Assembly (NCBI RefSeq): GCF_022201045.2
Contig: NC_068557.1
Span: forward strand, 496,001 to 560,000
Length of the DNA stretch: 64,000 nt
DNA from: Citrus sinensis
Taxonomy: Eukaryota > Streptophyta > Magnoliopsida > Sapindales > Rutaceae
Reading direction: 5' to 3'
Shown: positions 23,504 to 37,043 of the stretch, piece by piece
Numbering within the stretch: the stretch's first letter is position 1
Layout of the letters: the number at the start of each line of letters is the position of its first letter
Notes under the pieces: model-generated
Database searches by the model: none
What the model was told of the DNA's origin: nothing
What the model saw: the letters and a program-made list of their open reading frames with translations, nothing else
Translations under genes and position numbers: made by a program

Positions 23504-23984
23504 TAACGTAATTATAATAGAAATTATAAAATTGTACGTATCATGAAATATTATTTCTTGAAATTCTTTTTTAATTTCAATAATAGAGAGTAGGTGAAAT
23601 AATAGAATAATTTGATACAATTATTAAAGAAGGAGCAAGTCTAATTGTAAAGGAAATAAACCATGAAAAAGTTATTACTATATATTCATCAATTGTGGCG
23701 ATTTTGTAACATTCCATTACTAGTGACAATAGTGTCTTTATTTTCTTCAATAAAGATATGCTTTGTTCAATTGAAATGGTAAATTACTCCTTTCATATTG
23801 AATTTAAAAATCCCTTGTAAGAGTAACGTAAGTATAAAAGGTATTTCAATTATTTTAGGAGAGATCGAATCTAGGACATACTATAAAAATAATGAAATTC
23901 ACGTTCTTATATAACAAATCATAAAACTTTGTGGCTCTTAAAGAATTTTTCTTCGTTGAGGTTAGACTATTGCCTAGGATTGGC

Positions 23985-24480
23985 AAAATTCGGATCCGGA
24001 TCCACATATATATAAGTGCATCCGGATCTAGATCTATATTTATTTTTCTATATCCAAATCCACATCCAAATTTGAAAAAAAAATGTGAATCTAGATGTGG
24101 GTAATACTTGCAAACAGATGTAGGTGGATATTTCATATATCTGGATCCAAAAAATAAAAAAATTAATAATTTAATATATAATTTAAAACTCAATAATTTA
24201 CTTAATAGTATAAAATAAAATTCAATAATTAATAATTTAACATGAATAACATACAAAATCATAAATCCATAAATAAAATTTAATTTTTAATATATGTTTT
24301 TAATTTGATTTTTCATTTAAAATAAAATTTAACCGGATCTAGATATTTAGTTTTCTGGATGCACTTACATCTAGATCCGAATTCGGATCCGTGTGGATCA
24401 CAACTTTCCACATCTGGATCCACATTTTTTAATATACAGATCTAGATTTTTCTTGGAAGATGCAGGCTATATCCAGATTT
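23985..24480. mobile_element. Inverted-repeat element rich in GGATC motifs
   Basis: Left sequence (CGGATCC...AAGTGCATCCGG, 23991-24018) pairs with the complement of 24350-24395 (CGGATCTAGATGTAAGTGCATCC). GGATC or its near variants recur more than ten times in 500 bp. The middle is AT-rich. It is probably a degenerate fold-back or MITE; ends and target duplication could not be defined. Confidence 0.45.
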
Positions 24481-26105
24481 TTAAATTTTATTTAATAAAT
24501 TGTTTAGAGATGCCTTTTCTTTTTAATATGTAAAGTCACATAAAGTGAAAAAAAAAGACTTAATTAAATATAATCTAATGAACTTCATAATTTGTTACAT
24601 AAAATATGATAAAAATTCATGCTACTATATAATCCATTAAAAATAAAAACTAATATGCATTATATTCACATTAAACTTGTTGTAATAATATTCCTTAAAA
24701 TTTTCATTTATTGTGATCTAGAGACATTAGTATAGTGATACTCTTTTGAAGTGTCATTATCTCTTTTTATGCCTTCATCAATGATTAAACTAGAATTATT
24801 TTCAATGTTGTCAAAATAAAGATCACATTGTGCATGCCTCTTGATATAATTGTGCAATGCCATGATTGCGATGATCTAATTGCTATTGGGGTAACTTGAT
24901 TATGCTGATAATAATGTGATATCTGATAGTTAATTTATATATTATGGTTTATGAAAAAAAAAGACATAATTGTCATTCTGTTAAAATATTAAAGGTTCAA
25001 AATAGGAAGTTTAAAAAGGTAAGATGACTTATTTTATAATGGTTTGTTTGTTTTTTTTACTTAATGAGTTAATTGACTTAATTTTAGTTAGTTACGTCAT
25101 TAAGTCTATTTGTTTTTTCAACTTAATAAAGATTTTCAGCAATTAAGTCATTAAGTTATTAAACTAATTTTTTTAGCTTTTTATTTAATCTAAAAAGTTT
25201 GAATGCTATCATTAAAAGATATTTTTCAAAATATTCCTATCTAATTAATTAATTATCATCCTTAACTAAATAAAATTTAATAATTAGCATTATTACCCAT
25301 CTGTATATAACTTGTGATAATATATAGTGGCAGACTATTATTATTTTTATCTTTTTATTTTGCTCAAATTAGCATTATTTATCTTCATAATTTTTATGAA
25401 TATTTTTCATATAAAAACATCACAAACTATAATAAAATTGATAAACATATATGATATAAAATATCAAAGAGTTGTACTCAATTAAATATGAGGTTTTATT
25501 ATATAGATTATTGGAAGAATGGTCTTCCCACATTGACAATTAAAGAATACAAGTGGTGATTATATTAAATTTAATTACACATATAATATATGCATTAATT
25601 AGTTGTATTATCTCTGAAATATTATATAATTCAAAGAGTTTATGGCGAATTAAAGTCATTACGCTTAAAGCAATAAACCACCACCAATGAATCCCCCTGA
25701 AGCCAAAGTCTTATCCGACTGTTGGCATAAGTTCGGTTAAAAAAGCCGACTCATGACTTAAGAACAAACCAAAACTGCCTACGTGCCCCTAAAGATGATC
25801 CCCAAAAATAGCCCCACAAGTAGCATCACCTGGATTTCCTTTTGAGAAGCTATTACAATTTATCTTTATTTAGCCCATAGGAGGAGCTCGCCGATTCCAA
25901 ATCTGACATTTCGGAGCTTGGTATAATTTAAAATTGATTTAAGTTAACTAATACTTACAAATATATGAATAATTTTAGCCGAAAATAAATAGATTATGTC
26001 TAAACTTATGTACTAACATGCCAATGAGATAAGGTTCATTGACTATCTTTTATGGTAGGCCGATTCCTTCAACCAAAGTCTTTCTTAGATAAAACAATAG
26101 GTTTA

Positions 26106-26772
26106 TGTTGAGTATGGAAGCAAATCCAGAGATTCAAAACGACAGAGGATCTTGTGTTTTGAAGCTGGAATCACTTAAGCCAAACGACAAGAAATACGTG
26201 CGTTTTGATGAGCAAATAAAACACTCCTTGAAACGACATATAAGTGTACCGTATAGCTTTGAGTTAAGCAAGTGAATATCACGTGTTTGTAAACAGCTCA
26301 CAAGGTTCGTTAAATGCCGTTAATGCACAAGGAACTCACGTGAGTTGCTGGGAATGCTCTGGGTTCGTTATGAAGCTGTGGTGAAGCAGCTGGTTCTGGT
26401 TCAACGGTTTTGGGTGATTAGAGAGCTATAGAGAGAGAAAGGGCTGGTATAAATGAGGAGTCCAGATCTTGTATTGTAGCTCATGGCATTGCTCTGTAAA
26501 TCATCTTGAGAATCAATAAGACTGATCATATTTGCCTTCCGGTGGATGTAAGTTAGAGAAATCCCGCTGAACCACGTAAAATCTCTCTTGTTCTTTGTTC
26601 ATTCTATATCTTTTTTTTTCTTTGATTCTGGTTGGTTAGTCGTCACATTCCATTGATTAAACTTAGTCAAATTCTTCAGTCATCAATCTTGAAGCATCTT
26701 GGTAAATTTGGTTGGTGATCTTGGGCAGGATCTGAGGTTGTTTGATTTGTTTATAGCACCTTAAGTCCTACA
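26106..26772 (+). mobile_element. Solo LTR (copy 2 of 1560-2226)
   Basis: Identical in structure to 1560-2226, with GTTTA at both flanks (26101-26105 and 26773-26777). Copied with the segmental duplication, not an independent insertion. Confidence 0.8.
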
Positions 26773-27096
26773 GTTTATGTGAGTCATAAAATTGTACAAT
26801 GCAGATGCCTTTATATTGGCTCTGGAAAACAGATAAGGATGATAAATATGACGTAAACAAGAAATACTAAACTGGCTAGGAAAACAATGTGAATAAAGAC
26901 AAATTCAATTTATTGAAATGACAAATTGAATTCAGTAAATAGAGTGTTGCAACATGAGTAAAACCCTTAAACAACGCATATATTTTGATATCCAGGAGTG
27001 AAGAACTGGTCTCAGCATTAGTCTTGGAAATCAAACTTCAAGACCTTGCTCTTTATTTTTATCAAGATAACAATTGGCTAGGCATTCACATATTTT

Positions 27097-27682
27097 CATC
27101 GCAAACGTTGCTTATCTTTGCAAAGTCGATAGTTTTATTCCCAACATGTGCCTTGGTATAGAAATGCCTAGAATAGTCTGCTCACAGAACTGGCTTATAC
27201 AATGGCTTCTTTCCATTTGCAAGCACTTCAGGAAAAGGACAGAGTATGCCTTCAGGTTTCGGGTTCACGAAAAGGAGGACCAAAATCATGTTCTGGCTTC
27301 CATTGGCAATCACACAGTACTCAATACTCTTGTGTCGACCTTTGCTTATGATTTGCAATGGATCCCAAATGTTGATAATGAATGATCTGCTAATTAGAGA
27401 GACATGAATCCAGCCATTACCATTATCTTTTCGCACGTGAAGTCCCCCGATGTCATCCTGGAGGAGGATAGTGAATGTTGAAATATCTGAATGACGGCCT
27501 ACTCCCACTGTATGTTCAGGATTCGGACACATAGGATAGTAGTTGAGGTTGACTCTTCTTGAACCCAACAACATAAGGGCTCTTATTTCATCAATTCTTT
27601 TGACGTTTAGCCCCTTGACTAGCACAGCATTAAACGTTTGATGAGAACTTCAGAACTCTTCGTGTACTCTAGCATTTCATCC
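27097..27682 (-). pseudogene. Detached dioxygenase exon 2 (copy 2 of 2551-3136)
   Basis: Carries the same frameshift, the same His-to-Tyr and Arg-to-Met changes at the iron and 2OG sites, and the same stop after KPVL as the copy at 2551-3136. No new lesion was noticed by eye. Confidence 0.9.
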
Positions 27683-28347
27683 CTACAAGCCCAAAGAAAA
27701 AAACAAAATCGTAACGTTTAGTCCACAATCTTAGGCCCTGTTTGGCTTTCAAGTGGTGTAACTTAAAAGGTATAGTTTGTTGTTTTAAAAAAAACAGTAA
27801 ATAAAAGTCAATGGTTAGTAAATATGACTTTTAAATAATAAGTTTGAGAAAAATAATGAATATATTATTTACAGTAAAAACAGTAAATATAGTTTGTTGG
27901 TTAGTCGTCACATTCCATTGATTAAACTTAGTCAAATTCTTCAGTCATCAATCTTGAAGCATCTTGGTAAATTTGGTTGGTGATCTTGGGCAGGATCTGA
28001 GGTTGTTTGATTTGTTTATAGCACCTTAAGTCCTACAGTTTATGTGAGTCATAAAATTGTACAATGTAGATGCCTTTATATTGGCTCTGGAAAACAGATA
28101 AGGATGATAAATACGTAAACAAGAAAATACTAAACTAGCTAGGAAAACAATGTGAATAAAGACAAATTCAATTTATTGAAATGAAAAATTGAATCATAGA
28201 GTGTTGCAACATGAGTAAAACCTTAAAACAACGCATATATTTTGATATCCAGGAGTGAAGAACTGGTCTCAACATTAGTCATGGAATTCAACCTTCATGA
28301 CCTTTATTTTTATCAAGATAACAATTGGCTAGGCATTCACATATTTT

Positions 28348-30786
28348 CATCGCAAACGTTGCTTATCTTTGCAAAGTCGATAGTTTTCCCATCATGTGCC
28401 TTGGTATAGAAATGCCTGGAATAGTCTGCGCACAGAACTGGCTTATACAGTGGCTTCTCCCCATTTGCAAGAACTTTAGGAAAAGGACAGAGTATGGCTT
28501 CAGGTTTCAGGTTCACGAAAAGGGGGACCGAAATCCTGTTCTGGCTTCCATTGCCAATCACATAGTGCTCAAAACTCTTGTATCGACCGTTTCTTATGAT
28601 TTGCAATGCATCTCAAATGTTGATAATGAATGATCCGCTAATTGGAGAGACATGAATCCAGCCATTAACATTGTCTTTTCGCACGTGAAGTCCCCCGATG
28701 TCATCCTAGAGGAGGATAGTGAATGTTGAAATATCTGAATGACGGCCTACTCCCACTGTGTGTTCAGGATTCGGACACATAGGATAGTAGTTGAGGTTGC
28801 TCTTCTTGAACCCAACAACATAAGGGCTCTTATTTCATCAATTCTTTTGACGTTTAGCCCCTTGACTAGCACATGCATTAAACGTTTGATGAGAACTTCA
28901 GAACTCTTCCTGTACTCCAGCATTTCATCCCTACAGGCCGAAAGAAAAAAAAAACAAAATCGTAACATTTAGTCCACAATCTTGGCCTTATTTGGCTTTC
29001 AAATGCTCTAACTTAAAAGATATAGTTTGTTGTTTTAAAAAAAAAACAGTAAATAAAAGTCAGTGGTTAGTAAATATGACTTTTAAATAATAAGTTTGAG
29101 AAAAATAATGAATATATTATAAGTTCTTCATCATACAAGTGGTGGATGAAATTAATTTTATTTCCAAGTCATAACAATTATTTTTTACCAAGTACTTTAA
29201 TGTTATAGCTTATAAGCTATAGTTGCCAACTTCAATTTTAAACAGTACATTTAAAATATTCATGTATTTATTGGCACTTGCTTGCAAACAGGAGGCCAAA
29301 AAGCAGCAGTTTCTTCCTCAGAAACATAAAACAGGCTCAGAGAGTCTTTCCAATCTAGAGCCCTTTCCACATGACGAACAAAGCTTGAGCCGAACCTGAC
29401 ATTATTGGTTGGTGAATTCTCCTTTGAGTACTTCCTCTTCTCCTCTGCTGGTTACACAAAAAACCTGTGAGTTGCTTCATGTTTGGGAAGAAACAGAAAA
29501 GATTGTAGTAGAATGCCACGTGTCAATGAGGCTCCATGACAATCACTGTACACCTCTGAGGTATCCGATCTACCCCTTATAACTCAGTAACCGGGGTACT
29601 CGACCTACCCCCCAAAACTCGGTACCCGGGGTACTCGGCCTACCCCCACAAAACTCGGTACCCAAGGTACTCAATAGATCATAAGCGAAACAATTAAGGA
29701 AACATATCTAAAAAGTTGGTCATGAGAAACGTCTCCATCGCCTAAAATATAATATTGGATTTTGTAAAAATTAGATATCAAAATATCATGTCGAAAAAGT
29801 AGTGACAGCCGACTATCACCACTGTCAAAAAGTGAAGGACGCTGCCCCTAGGATAGTGGTCCTTAGCCGCCTTACCAGACAACTTTTGTTGAGGTACTTC
29901 GGACCACTCTCCAGCCTACGCCACGTATCCAAAGGGATAAAATATGTCATGAAACGCCTTCTTGCGCCTCAAGCATGCTCCCAAATGGCCCAAAATCATA
30001 AAAAGGTAAAAGGACAACCAAAAACCATTGAAAATACGCCACGTGGCAGCCAATGTACTATATATATAAAGACATCTAGGTTTATTTTCATCATTTATGA
30101 TCACACATACTCCACAAAAAGCCTTCTTCAATCTTAAACCACGATTTCAGAGGGTTGGCAAGCTTGCGTCACCATAAGAAAGCTTCAGTTGTTGACTTGA
30201 GCATCGAAGTGAATGCCGGGGCACCATGGCTTCACCTCTAACCTTATTTGCATTGTTTTGCAGGTTAAAAGCTCACCTTAAGAGACCTCATCTCCAGATT
30301 TCAACCTCTCACTGTCATCACCATCCCCCCACTCTGCTTACCTCTTTTCGGATCTTAAAAATATCACAAACAACGACCTAATGAGGTACTCTGGTTGTCC
30401 TATAAAATAAATTTATTGTTTTAGATAGGTTTTTCTTTTTTTCCTTTGCACCTAAAATCTGTCTAAAACACTTCCCTTACTGTCTCGAGTACTTACAGGG
30501 GCACACCATGATTCACAATCTGGAAAAATCCCCAACTCTCAGCGGCATCGCAAATGGATTTTGCGACTTCAGGACTCTCCCATTTTAACTTATTAATGAA
30601 GGGAATTGATACTTGACCCAAGATTTTCTTCTCACTGAGTCTTTCTTGTAAGGGTTGGTGAAATTGTTTTTGGAGGCTTTTGAGTCCCATTTCGGCGAGA
30701 CCCTTGACTCCATGACCTGTGTTTATAACAAAATCAGCAATATCCCAGGACTCAGTTGCGAGGATAGAGCCATTAGTTGGTGCCAT
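28348..30786 (-). pseudogene. F6'H/C2'H-like pseudogene P1' (copy 2 of P1)
   Basis: Exon 1 is 30786-30471 and 29479-29282, split by the LTR at 29480-30470; exon 2 is 28930-28348. It has the same stop after NHGVPL, GC donor, frameshift and TAG stop as P1. The shared lesions mean the locus was dead before the 9.65-kb duplication. Confidence 0.93.
29480..30470 (+). mobile_element. Solo LTR inside P1' exon 1 (copy 2 of 4933-5923)
   Basis: Same TGTTT...AAACA ends and the same CTTCA/CTTCC flanks as in copy 1. One of the few differences between the copies falls here (C at 30374). Confidence 0.7.
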
Positions 30787-31748
30787 TTTATCTTGGAGAC
30801 TTAGCCCTGCAAGATGGATGGTTTATATTTAGTGATGTTGCAACTAGTTACATCATTAATGCCTATTTGTACTACATTGATGCATTTGTACTTTTCATAA
30901 ACAAAGGAAATTTCTAATGTAATTTCTTTTTGTTACTTTACTGTCTTACTTTTTTTTTTTAAAGTGAAAACTAAAAGATTAAGATGGTACAAAAAAGTCT
31001 TTCTGAAGGCCTGACCTATCATTAAATAAGCTTTTATCGTTTCACGCCAATCGACTTTCCTGAATCTTTCCTTCTTGGGTTTGGGGTTAAGGAGTGATCA
31101 ATCAATAGTAGAGTAGTTGGCGAATATATATATAGACACGCACACACACTCTTATGAATATATGACATGCTACAAATACTTGGTGCAAAAGAATGTGTAC
31201 AAATTAATGTGTCCTTGCATGGTGCGATATTTGTAGTGAAATGGTATTTTACTTTATTGCCACAATTGTTTATAATTACACAAAGGATATTTTCAATTTT
31301 TTTTTCTAGTCAATTTTGTTTCCATTTTTTTTTTCTTGATGGGGACATTATTTAAGCAATTAATAAATTAAATCCTTCACATAACTAATAATTTCATGAG
31401 ATAAATAACATATATTTCGTAGCCAATAAATTTCTTGATATATCATGCCACAGACACATTTTCTAAATTTACTTGAAGCTTAATAATCATATTAATGAGT
31501 ACTTAATTGGTTAAAGATCAATGTCACGATATTTATTTCAAATAGTACTATTCTTATTGTATGAAAAATACTTTTTTAGTACAAAAAATACATTGAGATA
31601 AATGACAGAGTTTTCAAAACTTAAATAGCCATTGTTTGCTGTAAGTAATTAATTTAGATTTAAGGGTTTTTTTAGTTTTTAGTGTTGTGTGAAAAAGAAC
31701 GTAATAATATTTTTACTTTAGAGTCCTACTCTAAAACAAAGAATATAT

Positions 31749-32131
31749 ATTTTTTATTAAAGAAGGGCTCACGAAGAGCTAATGCAATACTAAACGAGAG
31801 TGTGCAATCCCATAAGTATCATTACAAAGTAAACCAACAATAGCAGGGGGAGGAGAAAGAAGAACATGCAAGCCTATGGGTGTAGTTAGGCTATAGGAAG
31901 CAAGGAAATCCACAGCACTATTTGCCTCTCTGTACACATGCTCCATGTGGACGATCTAATCACGTGCTAATAATTCCCGAATAGCTTTGACAAGAATTGC
32001 ATTTTCGTTGGTTGAAGGATGAGCCCTTTCCAAAAGATGCACTACGCTCTTATTATCCACTCCCACTTGAAGACGTCTAAAGCCATAATCCCAAGCCACT
32101 CTCAAGCCATGCAAAACAGTACACTCTTATT
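31749..32131 (-). mobile_element. LINE remnant (copy 2 of 7203-7585)
   Basis: Same RNase H-like tail on the minus strand with the same in-frame stop. Part of the segmental duplication. Confidence 0.65.
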
Positions 32132-32479
32132 TGTTTGTAAAAACAGTACACTCTTATTTACAGATGATGCAACACAGCTAACTTTGTGTGAGCAAGCGGC
32201 AAAGAATTTTGAGCTCATGGTAGTGTTTATTTATTTTTCAGCCCCAATCTAAACAGCTCTGCATTCGGCTTTAAATAATTCTCATAAAGCCCCGGTTAGT
32301 ATTTTCAGTTTAATTACAAATTTGTTTTTAACGAAAACTACTGAAATGGACATCAAAACTCTCCAGATTGTATTGGCTTTGATCATTAACTGTTGATAAC
32401 AAGCTTCATTTCTCCGAATGGCCTTGAGAACCTTTGTTTTTCTTCTAGGTCAGAACAAATAACAAGTTAAGAAACACCT

Positions 32480-32838
32480 TGTTGGATCATAAACTTGATC
32501 CAAAATGAATAAATTCAAGCCCTACTCATGGAAGATTCCATGAGTAGGTATGGTTGGTGAGGTTTGAATTATTTGTGTTAGGTGTGGTTGGTGAAGTAGG
32601 TGAGTGGTAGGTTTTAATGAATGATGAGGATTTGTGTAGTAGTTGAATAAATGAATGGTTGTGATTAGTTTGTTTAATGTATAAATACCATCTCTCCCCT
32701 TTGGTTTATGAATCAAGTGAAGTACCAAAATCTCTAAGGTGTAGAGAGTGAAAAATAAGAGTTTTAATTGGTGAGGAGTGTTGTTGAAGAAATAAAATAG
32801 TGTGTTTTTTGTGTGTTTTATTTGTTAATTCTCCAACA
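32480..32838 (+). mobile_element. Solo LTR (copy 2 of 7934-8294)
   Basis: Same TGTTGG...CCAACA ends and CACCT/CACCC flanks, with a few single-base indels relative to copy 1. Confidence 0.65.
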
Positions 32839-34197
32839 CACCCTATATAGAGTAATTTATGTAGAAGATAAGAGAAGTTTCTTCTCAACGTATTGTTACT
32901 TTGATACCAATGAATAAACAATAAAAGTGACTTCTTGTTTTTACGAATTTCATTTTTCTTCGAAGATCGTTTTCGGAAGGGACTTGGGAAATAGCTGTAG
33001 AAATTGGTGGAGAAGAATTTGAAAGTTGAATAGTTGATCAAATCAAAAGCAACAGAGAGGGTAGAGGCTGCTCGTATTTTGAGTTGAGGATGATTGTCCA
33101 GAAATTGTAAAGCATTTTGATTCCCATTTCAGTAATTTTGGTTAACAGTGAAATTGTAGTAAAAATAAAAATAATAATTGGGGTTTGAAGATATTAATGG
33201 AGGGGTCTAAATAGCTCCACTCCAGTTCTCTTTTGTGAATATTACATTGTAGATATAGTACAATTACAAATTGTCCAACTAAGAGCCAAAGCTCAACCTA
33301 ATGCCTACGCGGACGGATCCGATGTATCAATTTAAAATACATATGTCTCAACAATATGTTTGATTGAAGTCTGATTATAATTATTAGATTGTTACTCTTT
33401 GTAAAATGAAAGCATTTGAGAAAACTGTATTTTAATTACATGGATTAAGCAGTATTTTACTTACATGGATTCCATATGAAGTACTAAATATTCTATAATA
33501 CCCCCAAGTCAGCTTGGTTGGCACAATCGCCTGAATTCGAATAATAATAAGAGGCAAATTTAAGTTGATTCTTAAATGATGTAATAATTAACTCGGTCAC
33601 CTTTGGAAACACTGAATATGAGTTATTGACTCAATCATCGCTTTCAGTTTCATTGCTAACTACAGCATGCGATTGGAATCAATTTTCCTATTAAGTAGCA
33701 AGTGAAGTACTGTAGCATTTCTCACGCACTTGCTTCATAACACTAAATCACTTTTGACAAATTAAATTGACGGCAACAATTGTTTTATTTATTATCATTA
33801 TTATTATTATTTTGTTATATATGAAGCTGGAAATGATGAAACGTAGAAGAATCTGTAAGTCCATTATAAGCTACTCATATATAGCCTGCTCATTTTGACT
33901 CGTGGCTATTGATAAGGAAACACTGTTTGGAGTCCATCGAAAATTTGGTAAATGAAATGGAGCGTTAGGTACTTTTTTTTTAATAGATTTTTGGAGAAAT
34001 AAAAATTGTTCTCAATAATTGAATTGATCAAAACTCAAAGAGGTGTTTGGTAGGACCTTCTAAAACAAGAACTTAACTGATTCCCTGGGAAACAAAAAAA
34101 AAGAAAAAAGTAGTACTTGAGTGACTTCATACAAAAAAAAAATGGTAGTACTTAGGTGACTTTCTGAAAAAAGCGTAGTACTTACGTGACTTTCTAC

Positions 34198-34635
34198 AAT
34201 TTTTATCATAAATATAAATATAACTTAAAAATAATTTTATAAATGATTTTGAATGTTACTTTTCAGGGTAGGTATTCTTTTTAGTCATTAACCAAAGTCA
34301 AATATAGACTGTGAGGAGAAAAATAAATAAACAGTGAGAGAACAAGGGCAAAAAGAGAACAACATAAACTTTAATCACTCCTGAATCTTTAAAAGTCAGA
34401 GATAGACCATTAGAGCCAAAATTATATATATATATAACGGAATTTTTTATTAAAAAAAAAAAACTCGTGTAATATTGCAAACTATTTTTGTAATTCCACA
34501 TAGGTCACATGATTTTTTTTTCATTACTAGACATCTTTATTCAAATCAATCATGTTATGCACCATCATTTTGTATAATAATATCATTTGTAATTATATTA
34601 TTACTCTTTTAGAAAATACCATTTAAAAAATAGTA
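34198..34635. other. AT-rich spacer with a dispersed repeat
   Basis: A segment near 34310-34420 (AAATAAACAGTGAGA..., AACTTTAATC..., CTTTAAAAGTC...) resembles 51645-51740 and, more weakly, 50470-50560, so it is a dispersed repeat of unknown class. No gene is visible. Confidence 0.4.
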
Positions 34636-34640
34636 CCTAA

Positions 34641-34884
34641 TATTAGAATCAATTGACTGCAGTAACGAAAGCTTAATAAAGTGGACTGAATGTCATCTTT
34701 TATTGAAACTCAACTTGGCTTTTAATAGCCATTTTCAGCACTAACAGAAAGCATATAAATAGGACACGTTAGCCATTATCTTAGCTACGTGTTTAACAAA
34801 GAATAAGTCAAATAACAACATCCCCAAAGACTATGATTTATTGAAACAGAAAGCAGACTAAGTAAAACCCAAACGACTCTTTCA
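34641..34884 (-). repeat. 3' LTR of the copia element (244 bp)
   Basis: Ends TATTAG...TTTCA on the + strand; the expected terminal TG is TA by a point change, seen by comparison with the other LTR (TGTTAG). Confidence 0.93.
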
Positions 34885-34914
34885 TACCCTCCCTTAAACT
34901 AAATGCAAACTGCA

Positions 34915-37042
34915 TTAGTTTATACCAGTGACTTCACACACCCCCATCATCTTCCTGAGTTTCTGAAATGCTTCTAACTTTAATGACTTTGTCATCAAAT
35001 CAGCCACTTGCTCTTGAGTTCCGCAATGAATTAATTTAACAACACCATCTTTTGTAAGATCTCTCAAGAAATGAAACTGTACATCAATGTGCTTGCTCCT
35101 TCCGTGCATAACTAGATTTCTTGAAAGCTTAATTGTTGAACTATTGTCACACATGATAGTGGTGCAACTCTTCTGTTCATGTCCCAACTACTTTAACACT
35201 CTCCTCATCCATATTGCCTGACAGGCACAAGCAGCAGCAGCCACGAATTCCGCTTTAGTGGTTGACATCGTAACTATAGGTTGCTTTTTTTACAGTCATG
35301 ATACTGCACCTGAGCTTAAAAGAAACACATAACCAGACGTGCTTTTACGATCATCTATGTCACCTGCATAGTCACTATCCGTGAAAGCAAGCAGCTCTTC
35401 TTCTTCCCCTCCCTTCTTATTCAAAATCCCATAATTTGTTATGCCTTTTAAGTATCTCAAAATCCTTTTGGCAGCTTGTAAGTGAAGCTCAGTGGGTTTA
35501 GCCATGTACCTGCTGATCAAACTGATACTGAACATCATATCTGGACGAGTCGCTGTGAGATACATCAAACTGCCCACTATTTTTTTTAAATAAGTCTCAT
35601 CCATTGTGACTCCATGATTATCTCTACTCATTTTAAAACCTGGCACAATTGGGATGTTTACTGACTTGCTTTCAAACATCCCAAAACGTTTCAACACTTC
35701 CATGGCATACCTCTTTTGACAAATAAAATTGCCATCCGACCTCTGTAACACCTCAATGCTAAGAAAGAATCTCATCCTCCCCAAATCAGTCATATAAAAA
35801 ACTTTCATCATAGAATTCTTAAAACCAAACATCATATTCTCATCATCACCAGTGTAAATAAGATCATCCACATAAATACTTACTATCAACACTTTACATT
35901 CACTGCTCCTCTTGGTGAATAAAGTTTGCTCATTCGGGCACTTCTGGAATCCATCATTAACAAAATGATCTTCAATACGGCTAAACCAAGCTCGTGGAGC
36001 TTGTTTTAGACCGTACAAAGCTTTATGCAACTTATACACCTTATGCTCACTCCCCCTTTTTTTTATAACCTTCCGGTTACTCTACAAACACGTCTTCACT
36101 GAGTTCACCATGGAGAAACGCTGATTTTACATCCAATTGGTAAATCTTCCAACCTCTTTGTGCCGCAAGTGCCATTATCATCCTCATTGTATCCATACGA
36201 GCTACTGAAGCAAACACTTCAGTGAGGTCTACCCCTTGTTATTGAAAATACCCCTTTGCTACCAACCGAGCCTTGTACTTGTCTACCTCTCCAAGTCCGT
36301 TCAATTTCATTTTATAAATCCATTTCACTCCAATGGTTTTGGCACCAATTGGCAAGTTAATAAGTTCCCATGTCTGATTCTTTTCAATGGAGTGAATCTC
36401 TGATTCCATTGCCGATCTCCATTTTGAACTCTTCACTGCCTATTCATAGTTGATAGGATTTGTGGAAGCAATAACAACTATATTCAGCTCAATTTCTTCC
36501 TCGGATAGTCCCTCACTGCCGTCATAATCTTTCATCCAAATAGGAACCTGTCTGACCCTTCTATCTCTAGCCTCAAACCCTTCTATATTCACCGGATTAG
36601 GTACAACATTCTCGGCTGCATGATTTTCATCTCGCACAGCTTCATTGCCTTCACTAGCAATTTCAAGATTTTCATCACTTTCTGCCTCATGCTCATCATC
36701 TGTGTTATTCTTGTCATCACCCCACTCAAGATCTACCAACACTTGTTCCTTATAGCTAGTGTCCGACTCTCATTGTCTATCTTCCTCAAATACTACGTCT
36801 CTACTAGTCACCACTTTTTTAGCCATGGGATCATATAGCCTGTAGCCTTTTGTCTCCTCACTAAATCCCAAAAGCACACATTCAAAACTCTTGTTATCTA
36901 GCTTAGTTCTCCTGGCGTCTGGGACGTGAACATGTGCCACACATCCGAAGACTCTAAAATGTTCCACTGAAGGTTTCACACCAGACCATGCTTCTTTAGG
37001 AGTGACATTCTTGACCGCCACTGTAGGACTTCTGTTTAACAC
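34915..37042 (-). pseudogene. Broken copia pol: integrase tail, reverse transcriptase, RNase H
   Basis: In minus-strand order: 37042-36770 carries the integrase C-terminal part (LNRSPTVAVKNVTPKEAW, then FRVFGCVAHVHVP); 36742-36440 is an acidic linker; 36436-36239 starts the reverse transcriptase (KNQTWELINLP, then GVKWIYKMK); 36039-35296 has the core (YGLKQAPRAWF and the catalytic YVDDL) and the first part of RNase H (DSDYAGD, KSTSGYVF); 35187-34915 has the RNase H end (HIDVQFHFLRD). Stops and frameshifts separate every piece. This is retrotransposon sequence, not a host gene. Confidence 0.93.
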
Positions 37043-37043
37043 A

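Larger units (their letters stand above)
24547..34197. repeat. Segmental duplication, copy 2 (about 9.65 kb)
   Basis: Second copy of 1-9654, same orientation, offset 24546-24547. It starts exactly where the window starts in copy 1, so the true left edge of the repeat may lie further left in both. The right edge is sharp: CTTTCTAC is shared, then AATTTTTATC here against TATACATCAT in copy 1. The individual contents are listed separately. Confidence 0.95.
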
